Part shown: positions 35,615 through 46,760 of the stretch, piece by piece
How the letters are laid out: every line of letters begins with the position of its first letter
Position numbering within the stretch: position 1 is the first letter of the stretch
Assembly: GCA_018398815.1 (NCBI GenBank)
Contig: CM031622.1
Location: forward strand, 24,654,633-24,718,632
Length of the DNA stretch: 64,000 nucleotides
Direction of reading: 5' to 3'
DNA from: Conus ventricosus
Lineage: Eukaryota > Mollusca > Gastropoda > Neogastropoda > Conidae
The notes under the pieces: generated by a model
Databases searched by the model: none
Seen by the model: only the letters and a program-made list of their open reading frames with translations
What the model was told of the DNA's origin: nothing
Made by a program: the position numbers and the translations under genes

Positions 35615-36296
35615 TGTAGTGACGCACGGTTTCTGCGCACGTAGGCGAGCTCAGCGGAAGTGCACCTCGCGTGAGAAGTGTTCACTGACACTCGTGTAAA
35701 CAAGCCGACGAACTTCGGAGTACGACACGGGAGCTTGAAGAGTGCGGTGCTACTGACTTGTTGTTAGGTTAGCGACACTCGGGCCTTGAGGAGAGAGCGG
35801 ACTAGCTAACTTGTAGTTAGCTAGGGAGCTCGACACTCGGCCTTAAGGAGAGCGGACTAGCTAACTTGTTAGCTAGGGAGCTACGTCGTACTACAGTACA
35901 CTAGTGACAGACCAGTGCTGGGGCCTCCAGTTACCAGGAGACAGTTTTGCCCTAGCACTGCGACAGTACAGCCGTAGACGGACACAACGGCTAGGACGGT
36001 TCTGACAGCACCACTGTGGGCCCGGAGGTGGACACTGACAGAATAGACTGTACCAGCTGCTTGACCCTCTGATGAAAGCTGCAAGCTCGGCTTGGAAGCT
36101 TGGACAGAGTGCGTCGCAGACTGTGTGTGACCGACCTTACTTGACAGTTCATGCCAGTGAAGGGCTTGGGAAAGAATCCTGACGAAGCCCCCAAGCCAGA
36201 GTCTGGACTGACCAGGTAAGGTAGAGTGCGTGTGTGCGAGTGCAGGAGTGCTAGGTATATACACGAACTTCTCTTGAGTGTAGGGAAAACACTTCA
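35615..36296 (+). repeat. 5' LTR
   Basis: 682-bp long terminal repeat. It contains a consensus 5' splice site, GACCAG|GTAAGG, with the junction at 36215/36216. A 138-codon minus-strand frame (35881-36297) exists, and its counterpart in the other LTR is an expected consequence of LTR identity. Confidence 0.95.
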
Positions 36297-36297
36297 T

Positions 36298-36314
36298 TGG
36301 TGTCAGAAGTGGGA
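36298..36314 (+). promoter_or_regulatory. Primer binding site
   Basis: TGGTGTCAGAAGTGGGA lies two bases after the LTR end, the place and TGG start expected for a tRNA primer binding site. The priming tRNA was not identified. Confidence 0.7.
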
Positions 36315-36499
36315 TATGCTTAGCACTTTCAGTTAGTACAACCCTAGCTGTAAGTTAGCAAACAAGTTGCTAATAGCGTTGGGTGTTGGTTGTGTTGTAC
36401 CCCAGACCAGGTACTAATTGTACTCCACACTAGTACTTTCCAGCTGCTCCATTAATAAAAGGGGGAAAGATTTATTCAGTAGACCATAGGGCTGAATGT

Positions 36500-38350
36500 A
36501 ACACAGCCTCTGGATTGAGCAGTGCAGCTTGTGTGTTCAGGGAAAGGAAGGGGAAATTGAGGTTATCCATGATGACGTCCATTCCTTGTGGCAAACCCAG
36601 TGACGACCTGCTTGAACTGATTGATTTCGGAATGCAGCAGGGGGCCATGGAAGATTTAATAGAGCCCAAAATGGCCGCCGTATTGGGGGGAAGAAAAGAA
36701 AGAGTACTCCCTTACCCACATGGGATGAGCAGCAGTCCATGGATGATTTCTGGTCCTCTCTTCACTCAGGGGCAAGCAAAAACACAAGTCTAGTTGCTGA
36801 ACCCAGTGATACCAGTTCCTTGCTCGCCGAGCTGCCACCAGTTCCGACTCATCCACTAAACTTTGTGGACAACCTGGTTGAGTTGGAAGTGGGCTCTCCT
36901 GGGTCTGCTGAAAAATTGGAACCCCATCCCTCCAGAATGGTGAGAAAATCACCAGGAAGGAGCGAGTCTTTAGACTTGGTTACTCGGATCGGGGACACGA
37001 GCGGTCGCGGAGGTCTCTGTCTTCGTCAAGGTCGGCCTCTAGCGGACAGCATTGCCACAGAATTGGTCAGAGTCTCTGGCGTGGGAACACAACCAGAGTC
37101 TGAGCAGTCGAATCCTGAAAACAAGATCACAGGGACGACAGCACAGACACCATGGTGGGGACTTTAGACCTAAAGATTCCAGGCACTTTACCCCATACTC
37201 AAGTAGGTCCAGGTCGCCAGCACCGACTGACCACAGCGTCGAGATTTTGCTGGAGATCATGACCAAGAGCATAGAGATGGGGAGGGGCGCCTGTATAGTG
37301 GCAGGAGGCATGACAGACGAACACGGGCCCCGTCGAGCTGTCCCTGCCCTCGAGAGTAACTTGGAGCAGGCACCAAAGGTCTAGGTCACACAGAAACCGA
37401 TTTTACTGCCATGACCACCTCGACTGCACTGAGAGTGAGTCGGAATTGTATTCTGACCCCTCAGACAGCAGCAGGGAAAACAGTCCTGTTAGTACTCTCA
37501 TTCTGGACCAAGAGGAGACCCCCGAAAATTACCACAAAATCTACAGTATGACGGGAACACAAACTGGCTGTCATTCAAGTACAGGTTTGACAGCTATAGA
37601 ACAGCCCTCAACTGGTCAGAAATGGAGAGTCGGGATTACCTGGGATGGTGTCTGGAAGGAAAAGCCCAAGACTTCTTCACCATTGCCACCCAGATGAGCA
37701 GTCAGTGCTCATATCACCAGATGATGATGAAGTTGGAAGCACGCTTCGGGGCCAGAGAGCTGACGGAAACGGCCAAGCTCAAGTTCCAGCAAGCCAGCCA
37801 GAACCCAGGGGAGTCCTGTGAGGACTGGGCAGACAGGGTCACCATGCTTGCTGTTTCAGCCTTCAGAGACCTGCCAGAAGATATGTACAGGGCGAGGCGA
37901 TCAGCAGATTTTGCATTGGCAGTCAGGACAAGGAGGCAGGTAAATATGCCTATCTGGAGAGACCCAGAACCATGGAAGAAGCCGTCCATAAGGTCAAGTG
38001 GTACCAGCACGTCTCCCTGGTCATGGATGAGGCACCAAGGAAAGTTCAGGAGGAGCCACAGGTCAGTTCTGGTTTCTCCAAGCAGAATCTGGACAGCTTT
38101 AAGCTGATTGTGGAGAAACTGACCACTCATCTGCAGCTTATGGCCAGAGAAAGTGGAAACAAGCTCCTGACAATCCGGATTCCAACATCAAGTGCTTTTA
38201 CTGCAAACAGGTTGGGCACCGGAAAAAAGATTGCAGGCGGTACCAGAAGTGGCTGCAGAACCAGTCTGGCAAAGGGGATGGAAGGAAGGAAAGGGACCCT
38301 AGCTCTCCAGTCAAGGTTCCAGTTCCTTCGCACCCTGGCAATGCAGTAAG
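36500..38350 (+). pseudogene. LTR-element gag (capsid region + CCHC zinc knuckle), frameshifted
   Basis: Structural protein of the element, forming the particle that packages its RNA. Fragments fall in three frames. An acidic, Ser/Pro-rich N-terminal part (36515-37380) is followed by a capsid-like region (about 37540-37960) with MMMKLEARFGARE and CEDWADRV. A zinc knuckle CFYCKQVGHRKKDC (CX2CX4HX4C) lies at 38193-38234. Three or more frameshifts separate the pieces. The retrotransposon gag family is clear from the order capsid then knuckle; clade (Gypsy) is inferred. Confidence 0.82.
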
Positions 38351-38359
38351 GACCATCTC

Positions 38360-39405
38360 CCATGGCAGGGTTTCCAAGGTGCAACCTTCGGTACGGTCCA
38401 AGGCAGTGGGAGCTAAATGGCAATAATCCGCCACATATGCCTAGTGCTTCACCACTAAAAGGACCCAACCAGCCCCAGGCAGTCAGCACCCCTTGCAAGA
38501 CTTTGAAGGAATCACCTCAAGCAGGGCCTGAGGTTATTCGAATTGCTAGGGTCAGGGCCGGTTCTAAGGTGAAAGTGACCATGAGGGGAACAGGTCAGGA
38601 TGCCAGAGTCAGGTTTCAGGTTCAGCTGGCAAATCAAGTTGCACTGGAAAAGTGTCAGCCAGGGATACTCAGGACAGTAGGGGTATTGGGCAGTCTAGCC
38701 AGCATCAGGAGGATCCCAACACAGGCCTTATAGAAAGGGACAGGGAATCCTCTGACAAAGGGCCCACAACAGGGAATAGATGCACGGACTCGAACCCTAC
38801 TGCTGAGATCCAGGATGCCAGAACTTCTCCCAAGCACATGTCTGTACATCGCCACAGATCAAGGAAGGCAAAGGAGGCCGGTTCCACATGCCAGGAAACC
38901 CAAAAGAGGGGCAAGAAGTGTTTGATTCCTGGATGTGGAGAGGCTAACCGGTATCCGAAAGCTCATGCCTTCATTCACCATCTGCCTGGCATATTTGATG
39001 AAAGGTTGCCATCTTCATCAAAGGTTGTTTTGCAGGGTCGGACACAGGCACTTGAGCAGGCAATAGCATGGCTACTGGGGCCATGTGGAAACTGGGAAAA
39101 GCTGGTGGACTTCATCAGCAGGCGGCACTGCCCAGCGTGGGCAATACAGTCTTCACCAACTGCCAGAAGGAGGCCATGAAGGCTTTTAGCCACCATGTGG
39201 GAGAGCCAGTTCCAGAAACACTTCATCTGGAGTCTGTGCCGGCTCTCATTCACTGGAAGGCACTGTTGGTGTTGATGGCTAGTATGAGCCCGGAGAGGCA
39301 GAGCTGCTGGCGGAGGAGGTACCCAGCACCAGTGGACATGGAATCCCTGAGCCTTCTGCTTGCTGTTAGGGTGCCTGAGAGAGAGACTGTGATGGTATGC
39401 TGAGG
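38360..39405 (+). CDS. Accessory ORF with C2H2-like finger in place of pol
   Basis: Follows gag where protease-RT-integrase would normally lie. Frame 38652-39179 encodes a basic linker and then KKCLIPGCGEANRYP with downstream HAFIHHLPGIFDERL: a CX4C...HX3HH pattern like a divergent C2H2 finger. The next helix-rich part has IAWLLGPCGNWEKLVDFI. After a frame change (39068-39403) come CQKEAMKAFSHHVG and LIHWKALLVLMASM. I recognise this arrangement as resembling a domain found in some invertebrate retroelement-linked proteins, but cannot name a family. Function unknown. It is not an RT, protease or integrase by any motif seen. Confidence 0.55.
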
Positions 39406-39977
39406 GGTGTGCAGGGCATTGTGGCAGGCCATGGATTGGTTTGTCGTGTCACTGGGAGGCTGGAGGTGACTGCTCCAGTTCCCCTGAATGCAGTGTCTTC
39501 TGTCCGCCCTGGGTGACGTGCGCATCCAGGATGGGCAGAGGGAAGCGATGGCCACTTTTGCCAGTATATCGGGGGGCTGGTTCAGGGTAGCTTCCAGATG
39601 TGCCCGGCTGAGGCGGCAACCGTCCTGGTTCATTAAAAGGTCATGCTGCTTCTGGTGGTGCAGATAGACCCACAGTGAAAAAACTATGGAGAACACTATC
39701 TAGCGCTGGAGGCCTGGGAGCCTGCCCAAGCAGTGATGCCTTAGGCATCTGCTGACCCTCCGAAGTGGCTGAAATAGCCTTACCGGACGAGGTCGCAGAC
39801 GGCTATGGATCAGTTTCCATGGGCCTGTTGGCACACAGTGCTTTCCGCATCTCCGGCTGCTAAACAGGAAGCACTCTCAGAGGACCTGCAAATCGACACT
39901 ACAGACATGGGCTCAAGCGAGGTGAAGAGCTCCCTTCCTCACTGCAACCCCTGGACAAAAGCTTTCATCATGAAGTC

Positions 39978-39985
39978 GGGGGGAG
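39978..39985 (+). promoter_or_regulatory. Polypurine tract
   Basis: GGGGGGAG immediately before the 3' LTR, the position of the plus-strand priming tract in LTR retrotransposons. Confidence 0.65.
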
Positions 39986-40668
39986 TGTAGTGACGCACGG
40001 TTTCTGCGCACGTAGGCGAGCTCAGCGGAAGTGCACCTCGCGTGAGAAGTGTTCACTGACACTCGTGTAAACAAGCCGACGAACTTCGGAGTACGACACG
40101 GGAGCTTGAAGAGTGCGGTGCTACTGACTTGTTGTTAGGTTAGCGACACTCGGGCCTTGAGGAGAGAGCGGACTAGCTAACTTGTAGTTTAGCTAGGGAG
40201 CTCGACACTCGGCCTTAAGGAGAGCGGACTAGCTAACTTGTTAGCTAGGGAGCTACGTCGTACTACAGTACACTAGTGACAGACCAGTGCTGGGGCCTCC
40301 AGTTACCAGGAGACAGTTTTGCCCTAGCACTGCGACAGTACAGCCGTAGACGGACACAACGGCTAGGACGGTTCTGACAGCACCACTGCTGGGCCCGGAG
40401 GTGGACACTGACAGAATAGACTGTACCAGCTGCTTGACCCTCTGATGAAAGCTGCAAGCTCGGCTTGGAAGCTTGGACAGAGTGCGTCGCAGACTGTGTG
40501 TGACCCACCTTACTTGACAGTTCATGCCAGTGAAGGGCTTGGGAAAGAATCCTGACGAAGCCCCAAGCCAGAGTCTGGACTGACCAGGTAAGGTAGAGTG
40601 CGTGTGTGCGAGTGCAGGAGTGCTAGGTATATACACGAACTTCTCTTGAGTGTAGGGAAAACACTTCA
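39986..40668 (+). repeat. 3' LTR
   Basis: 683-bp copy of the 5' LTR. Differences seen: one extra T in GTAGTTTAGC, one extra C in CCACTGCTGG, GACCCACC for GACCGACC, and one C fewer in GAAGCCCCAAG. Confidence 0.95.
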
Positions 40669-42986
40669 GGAATACTCTGAATCTGGTTACTCTGTGAAGT
40701 ATCAACTGGATAAAGGAGATTACGAAGGCATGAGGAAACATGTAGGAGAGATAAATTGGAACGACCTTGTGACCAATGAAGCACCAGTGGATGAAATTTG
40801 GGGGATTATTCATAATGTACTTATTAAGTCAATGGACAAATTTATTCCTAAAAAGTCTTTTAAACAAGGACCAACCAACAAACCAAGACGAGACCCCTTT
40901 CCCCAATCTCTCTTAGATAAAATTCACCTTAAGCGCAGAGCCTTCAAAAGGTACAAGAAATACCCCACAAATGAAAACTACAAACTGTATGCATTGCAAG
41001 AGCTAGAAACCAAGTAACATGGGGACAAGGAAAAATGTAAAAGCAAAGGAGGCTAAACTGGCTAAAGAATCTAAGCAAAACCCAAAAGGATTTTTCCGTT
41101 ATGTTACGAGTAAAACCATACCAAAAGAATCGATAGCTAATTTACTAAAGGAAGATGGTACCTTAACACAAAATGATTCTGAAAAAGCAAGTGTACTAAA
41201 CAGCTTCTTTGCCAGTGTTTTTACTGAGGAAAGTAACATAAACGTTCCAAAGTTTTCATGTAAAAAAGAGGTTACAGAATTAACAAAAGTGGAGATCACA
41301 ACCGACCAGATGGAAAAAACATTAAAGAACTTAAACCCATCGAAGTCCCCAGGACCTGACGAGATTCACCCAAGAGTACTGAAGGAGCTGGCTAACGTCA
41401 TCGCTTACCCATTGAAGACATTATTCGATAGAACACAAGAAAAGGGTGTAATAACGAAAGATTGGAAAGAAGCAGAAGTACGTCCTATTTTTAAGAAAGG
41501 AAACAAGAACTCAGCAGGAAACTACCGTCCAGTCAGCCTAACATGTGTTGTCTGTAAAGTTTTCGAGGGTTTTATTCGAGACGCTCTTTGCCAGCACTTA
41601 ACCAAACATGACCTGTTATCTAGAGAACAATTTGGATTTACCACAGGGCGTTCATGTGTTACACAATACTTGTTACTTTACAAGATGGTTAGTTACATTG
41701 GATGAGAAAATACCAGTTGACGCAGTCTACCTAGACTTGAGGAAAGCATTTGATACAGTTCCACACCAAAGACTGATAAATAAACTGGAGGCTACGGTAT
41801 AAACGGCAAGCTACTATCGTGGATCAGAGATTTCTTAAAAGGAAGATCACAGTTTGTAAGTGTAAACAGTAGTAAATCATCGAAGGTCAACGTGACTAGT
41901 GGAGTACCACAAGTAGTGTTCTCGGACCGACCTTGTTCATATACTTTATAAATGATATGCCTGAGGAGGTAGATTGTAAAGTAAAAATCTTTGCAGACGA
42001 CACCAAGGCTTACTCTGCCATCCAAAATATAGAAGACAGAGATCATTTACAATTGTGTATACACAATCTAGTGAAATGGACAAATACTTGGCTATTGCAG
42101 TTTAATATCGAGAAATGCAAAGTTCTGCACCTTGGAAAGAATAATCCACACTATCAGTACACAATACTGGAAAATGGGGTTAATAGAACACTGGAAAGTA
42201 CTATTGCTGAGAGGATTTAGGTGTCACCATGGACCCAGATTTGAACTTTGAGACTCATATAAAACAACATTGTGAAAAAAAGGTAATCAAATGGCTGGTC
42301 TTCTTGTGAGGATTATTACAAATAAATCTCCTGAAATCATGATTCCATTGTTCAAAGCTCTAGTTAGACCAATTATTGAATATGGAAACTCAGTATGGTG
42401 CCCCTATCTTAAAAAACATATAAATATGATTGAAGGTGTTCAACGAAGATTTACAAGTGTGTAACTAGAACGAGTACTCGTGATCTTAGTTAGAGAGCGC
42501 CTAACTCTGTTTAGGTTGCCTAGCCTAGAATTCAGAAGACTAAGAGGTGATCTCATTGAAGTATACAAATTATGCACAATATTAAAATTTATGATCCTTG
42601 CACCACCTCTTCCTTGTTCACTATGGCTAACTATGAAAAGACTCGAGGACATAACTTCAAAATAACCAAAACAAATTTTGCAACTAACCAGTTACGCAAT
42701 TTTTTTACTAACCGTATCATTAATCTGTGGAATAACCTTTCCGATGACACTATCAACGCGCCATCAGTAAACGCATTTAAAAATCAAATTGACAAAAAGT
42801 TTAAAGACCAGGTATTTTCCACTGAGTTGGATCTTTATTAAGATGATGATAAATGTAGTATACACTATGCCTGACTTAAGCCATTAGGACTTTCACGAGA
42901 AAGTGATCCAAAAGCACATAAACGGATACTGATTATGAGGGCAAAAGGCTATTAGCCTATAGCCATACATTTCTGTGATTCTGTGA
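40669..42986 (+). mobile_element. CR1-like LINE, 3' part (reverse transcriptase and 3' end)
   Basis: Continues the LINE interrupted at 35614; the frame resumes after one GGAA copy. It contains the reverse transcriptase and ends with TTCTGTGATTCTGTGA (42971-42986), resembling the short ATTCTGTG-type 3' repeat of CR1 elements. The RT is broken by at least two frameshifts. Confidence 0.85.
40676..42841 (+). pseudogene. CR1-like reverse transcriptase, frameshifted
   Basis: Copies LINE RNA into DNA at the nicked target. Pieces: linker 40676-41017; 41019-41705 with LNPSKSPGPDEIHPRVLKEL, WKEAEVRPIFKKG and NYRPVSLTCVVCKVFE, the standard LINE RT blocks; 41700-41802 in another frame with VYLDLRKAFDTVPHQRL; 41933-42220 with the catalytic FADD at 41990-42001; 42572-42841 the C-terminal region with FFTNRIINLWNNL. 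A single-base event near 41700 separates blocks 3 and 4, and stops occur near 41800 and 42220. Jockey or L2 families share these blocks; the 3' tail favours CR1. Confidence 0.88.
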
Positions 42987-43865
42987 AGTTATGTGAATAC
43001 TGACGGGAACAAACCGTCAGACTCTTCGCCTTCTTCCAGTACAGGCACGTCCTCTAACTTTTCTTTCGTAGACGTGCTCGCCAAGAAGCCATAACTTTTT
43101 ATTAACCATCAACTAACCATTTTCTGCAAACCAAGCCCCTCTTTCAATATTGGACTAACACAGAAAAGATTTTAGTTTGATACTGTACGGAATGGCAAAA
43201 ATGTTTAGGGTTTAACGTGGATTCTCTGGCAGTCTTCTGTTTATGGTTCGTTTAGTCCGTTTAGCATTCTTTGACATCCATTCCAGTAACATTTGTATTG
43301 TTTAAGGGATGGATCTGTTGGTTTGTAAGAATTTCACAAGACTGAGAAAGTTCCAAGTGGAGAACGCAAATCACTCGAGATTGCTGAGGGGGGGAGGAAT
43401 GGGGAGGGGGAAAGTCCGAGAGCGTGCCCTCCAGTCCACTCCCCACTTAAAAAAAAAAAAAATTAAAAGAAAGAAAAGAAGAAAAAAGAAAAACACGCGA
43501 ATCCAATGCTACGTTTAAGAAAACGAAGCCTTGTTAATGAGCTTGCAAAAATATATTTTAAGCTTCGAGAGTGCTCATGCACTCAATGTACCTTCTTCGT
43601 CCTCTTCTCCCGCCACGCCTGTGTTTGTATTTATAAGCAGTGTTTGTTTTTAAAGTTGTTTTTTTTTTAAAATTATATACAAGCAGTACTTCTTTTTCAG
43701 ACTTTTTCTCATCTTGTCATTCAAACATTCTGGCTTACTAGAATCAGTTAAAAAAAAAAAAAAAAAATCCATTTTCATCTTTAAAACAGGCTATCGCGTG
43801 TATGGCTTCACAAACAACATATTTGATTTTGGCCCAATCTTAACTCAAAACCTATCAGTTAGCCT
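42987..43865. other. Spacer, AT-rich
   Basis: No gene recognised. Purine-rich and A-rich runs at 43385-43490 and 43749-43767. Confidence 0.6.
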
Positions 43866-43872
43866 ACTATGT

Positions 43873-43873
43873 G

Positions 43874-43942
<69 letters not shown>

Positions 43943-44222
43943 GTTGTTGTTGTTGTTGCTGTTGTCTTCAATTTAACGTCTTTCCACATTGTGACATTAG
44001 TGTGTATGTGTGTGAGCGCGCGCGCCCGCGCGTGTTCGTGCATGTGTGTGTGCGCGCAAATGCGCGCGTGTGTGTGTGTAGTGTGTGTTGTGTGTGTGTG
44101 TGTGTGTGTGTGCGCGCGCATATGTGCGTGCGTGCGTGTGTGTGTGTGCGTGCGTGTGTGTGTGTGTGCGCGTGCGTGCGTGCGCGAGTGTGTGTGTGTG
44201 TGCGTGCGTGTGTGCGTACACG
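43873..44222. repeat. GT/GC-rich microsatellite cluster
   Basis: A long GT run (43877-43940), a GTT/GCT run (43940-43965), then alternating GT and GCGC blocks to 44222. Alternating purine-pyrimidine over hundreds of bases could favour Z-DNA. All long Cys-Val and His-Thr frames here are repeat artefacts. Confidence 0.95.
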
Positions 44223-44718
44223 CGCTTGCGAGTGTACACCCTTCTTCCCTCTCTTTCTCCCTGTCACCAGATGTGTTGAAGCACCTTGTAATCATGAAAT
44301 TCGAAATTTGAAACATGTCGCGATAAAGCGTCTGGGGTCAAAAAACACTTGGATCGCTTTCCGTAGCATTTCTTCATTCGACGTCGCAAACAACGCCAAT
44401 TCAATGACAACATCCTTTTATGTTTAAATCAGAGAACAGAGTCCACGGTGGGGCGGAGACTGAACAGGGGGTTAGGCCCCGCGCTGTTTTGGGGGGGGAT
44501 GGGGAATGTTTGGAAAGAGGAGGGTAAAGGTCGCAAGGGGGGTAAAAAAGGGACAGAATTCTTTCATTCGGCTCCAAATTTCACAAGTTACGTCCCTTTG
44601 ATTCCCATTTTATTTTACAAGTTGCGTTGACACCACTAACCCCCCCACTCCCGCATGCCAAAGCCTTTTCCCCCCCCCCCCCCCCCCCCCCCTCCCCGTT
44701 CCCCCACTACCTACTCCT
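44223..44718. other. G-rich and C-rich spacer
   Basis: No gene recognised. It contains a C homopolymer near 44670-44692 and many mononucleotide runs; base-level quality looks low from here on. Confidence 0.5.
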
Positions 44719-45117
44719 CTTAAAAAAAAATTAAGAAAGAAAAAGGTGGGAAAAAAGACACGTTTTTCATTTGATAAACGTAAACAAGTGGGGTATGTTT
44801 TGCTCCCAAAAGGAAACCAACAAGAGTAACTTTTTTTAAAGACTGGCACCCCTTTTAAAATTTGAAAAAAGTCAATAAATACATAGACGAACAATCTTGG
44901 GGGGAAAAACAAGCACGGCCAACAATAAAAGCGGGCAAAGATTTGGACTTGAGGGGGGAGGGGAGAGGGGAGTTTGAATTTGGAGAAATGGGAAAAATAA
45001 AATTTAAAAAAAAAAAAAAAAAAAATTGTTAAGATATGAAAACCTTCATTGCTGCATAAGGGAACCATCGCAATCCCTTTTAAAGGGGAAGATAATTTGT
45101 TTTGCCTGCCCCGAGGC

Positions 45118-45144
45118 TTTCGCCCGCTGGTCGGGACTCATCAG
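45118..45144 (-). ncRNA. Hammerhead-ribozyme-like core, copy 1
   Basis: The minus strand reads CTGATGA (complement of 45138-45144), then a short stem GTCC...GGGC with loop, then GAAA (complement of 45118-45121). It continues with GCC-TCGG-GGC, which can form a short stem III. This matches the CUGAUGA-stem II-GAAA core of hammerhead ribozymes. After GGC the base is A where U16.1 is expected, so cleavage is doubtful as written; a sequencing error could explain it. Self-cleavage is inference. Confidence 0.5.
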
Positions 45145-45832
45145 GGAGACTGGTGGTTGTGTTGCGCTCCCGGCGTAATAGGACACACCACAGTCCATAA
45201 TACTGTGGTGTTCTCCCACCATGGGTGAAAAAAAGAATCCAATAGCCCCCCCAAGCAGCCAGCGAAGGTAGAAAATTTGCAACCAAACGAAAGTGTGGGG
45301 GGGAAAAAAAAAAGTTGCTGTAAAAAAAAAGACTTTGCAAAAATATAAAATGTGGGGGCAGTCTTTGACCCCTACCCCTGAGGATCCCCCCAAGAGCAAG
45401 GGATTCAAAAGACAAACACAAAAACGGACAGAAAAAAATACAAATAACCTCATTTAATCAAAGCGAATGGGAAAAAAAAATTTGAGGTGGGAAAACAGTA
45501 AACGAAAACAGTAAACAAGGGGGGTATGTTTTGCTCCCATAAGGAAACCTAAACAGAGTAATTTATCAAGATGGCCAGCCTTTTAAATTGAAAAAAGTAG
45601 ACAAATCATAGACGAACGATTAATATGGGGGAAAAACAAGCGCAGCCAACAACTGCTGTGGCAAAGTTTTGGGACTTGGGGGGAGGGGAGAGGGGAGTTT
45701 GAAGAGGAGAAACTGGAAAATAAAATTTAAAAAAAAAAAAAGTTACAGATTTTAAAACTCTTCACTAGCTGATGGGGGAAACCACCACAATCCCTTTTGA
45801 AGGAGATATATTTGTATTGCTGCCCCGAGGCC

Positions 45833-45859
45833 TTTCCCCCGCTGGTTGGGACTCATCGG
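45833..45859 (-). ncRNA. Hammerhead-like core, copy 2 (mutated)
   Basis: Same position in the second tandem unit. The minus strand reads CCGATGA (complement of 45853-45859) instead of CTGATGA, so the conserved U4 is changed. The stem-loop and GAAA (complement of 45833-45836) remain. Probably inactive. Confidence 0.4.
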
Positions 45860-46452
45860 GGAGAACGGTGGTTGCGTCTGCCTCCCGGCGTCAAATGAGA
45901 CACCCACGTCCTAATACTGTGTTTTTCCACCACCATGGGTGAAAAAAGAACCCAAAAAGCCCCCAGAGCAGCCAGCGAAGAGAAAAATGAAACCCAAACA
46001 AAAAGTGTGGGGGGGGAAAAAAAAAGTTGCTGAAAAACTAAAGAATTTGCAAATAATTAAAATTGGGGGACAGTTTTTGAGCCTACCCCTGGATCCCCCC
46101 AAAGATGAAAGGGAGATCAAAAACAAACACACGGGACGGACAAAAAAAACTACAAAAAAAATAACCTAATTTAACAAACAAATGGAAAGGTGAAAGGAAA
46201 AAAAACGAAAAACGTAAACAAGGGGGATGGCCCCAAAGGAAACCCACAAGAACTTTTACAAGCGGACCTTTTTAAAATTTTTAAAAAAGCAGAAAAATAC
46301 TAGAGAACAATCTTTAGTGGGGGGAAAAAAAACAGCGCAGGCCAAACAATAAACTGTTGGAAAAAGATTTGGGATTTGAGGGGAGGGGAGGGGGAGGGAA
46401 GGGGGAGAAAAAAACGGGAAAATTAAATTAAAAAAAAAAAAATGTTACAGAA

Positions 46453-46760
46453 TGAAAATTTTCCCTTGTCCAGTTTTCCATCTTCAAACTCCCCCTCCCC
46501 CTCCCCTCAAGTCCAATCTTTGCCGGTTCAGTTGTTGGCCTGTGTTGTTTTTCCCCCCTTTAGATTGTTGTCATGTATTTGTCTGCTTTATTCAAGTTTA
46601 AAAGGCTGTGCCCCGTCTTGAATAAAAGTTATCTGTGTTAGGTTTCCTTTTTGGGGGCAAAACATACCCCTTGTTTCTGTTTATGTTTTTGTTCCCTACC
46701 TCATTTCATTTCCCATTCGGTTTTTTCATTTGGTTTTGCTTTGTTTTCTACTTTGCTGCA
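46453..46760 (+). repeat. Inverted copy of the 0.7-kb repeat's left part
   Basis: Reverse complement of roughly 46170-46440: CCCCTCCCCCTCCCCTCAAG, then TTGTTGGCCTGTG, GGTTTCCTTTTTGGGGGCAA and CATACCCCTTGTTT. With the copy just upstream it forms a near-continuous ~300-bp palindrome with a centre near 46447. Confidence 0.85.

Larger units (their letters stand above)
35615..40668 (+). mobile_element. LTR retrotransposon with gag but no pol, 5.05 kb
   Basis: LTRs at 35615-36296 and 39986-40668 (682 and 683 bp), beginning TGTAGTGACG and ending ACTTCA. Target duplication GGAA at 35611-35614 and 40669-40672. I count about four differences between the LTRs, three of them single-base indels, so the insertion is young. 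A primer-binding-site-like TGGTGTCAGAAGTGGGA follows the 5' LTR and GGGGGGAG precedes the 3' LTR. The interior (3.7 kb) holds gag with a zinc knuckle and a second ORF with no RT, RNase H or integrase motifs. Confidence 0.93.
44719..46440 (-). repeat. ~0.7-kb tandem repeat, two full copies and one partial
   Basis: The anchor TAAACAAG recurs at 44781, 45512 and 46215, giving periods of 731 and 703 bp. Each unit has an A/G-rich left part (GGGGAGGGGAGAGGGGAG and an A-run) and a right part with CCCGAGGC, CATGGGTGAAAAAA and a block GGCAGTCTTTGACCCCTACC (copy 1, 45357-45376; the matching block in copy 2 reads GACAGTTTTTGAGCCTACC). The right part, read on the minus strand, has a hammerhead-like core in copies 1 and 2. 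The third copy stops after the left part, where the sequence inverts. Confidence 0.88.

Noticed and set aside
40253..40813. 186-codon minus-strand frame, with a related 138-codon frame at 35881-36297
   Set aside because: Both lie in the two copies of one LTR; sharing is explained by LTR identity and the two frames differ at each indel. No known domain.
43714..44427. Frame of 237 codons rich in Cys-Val
   Set aside because: Produced by GT/GCGT microsatellites; the complementary strand gives equally long His-Thr frames.
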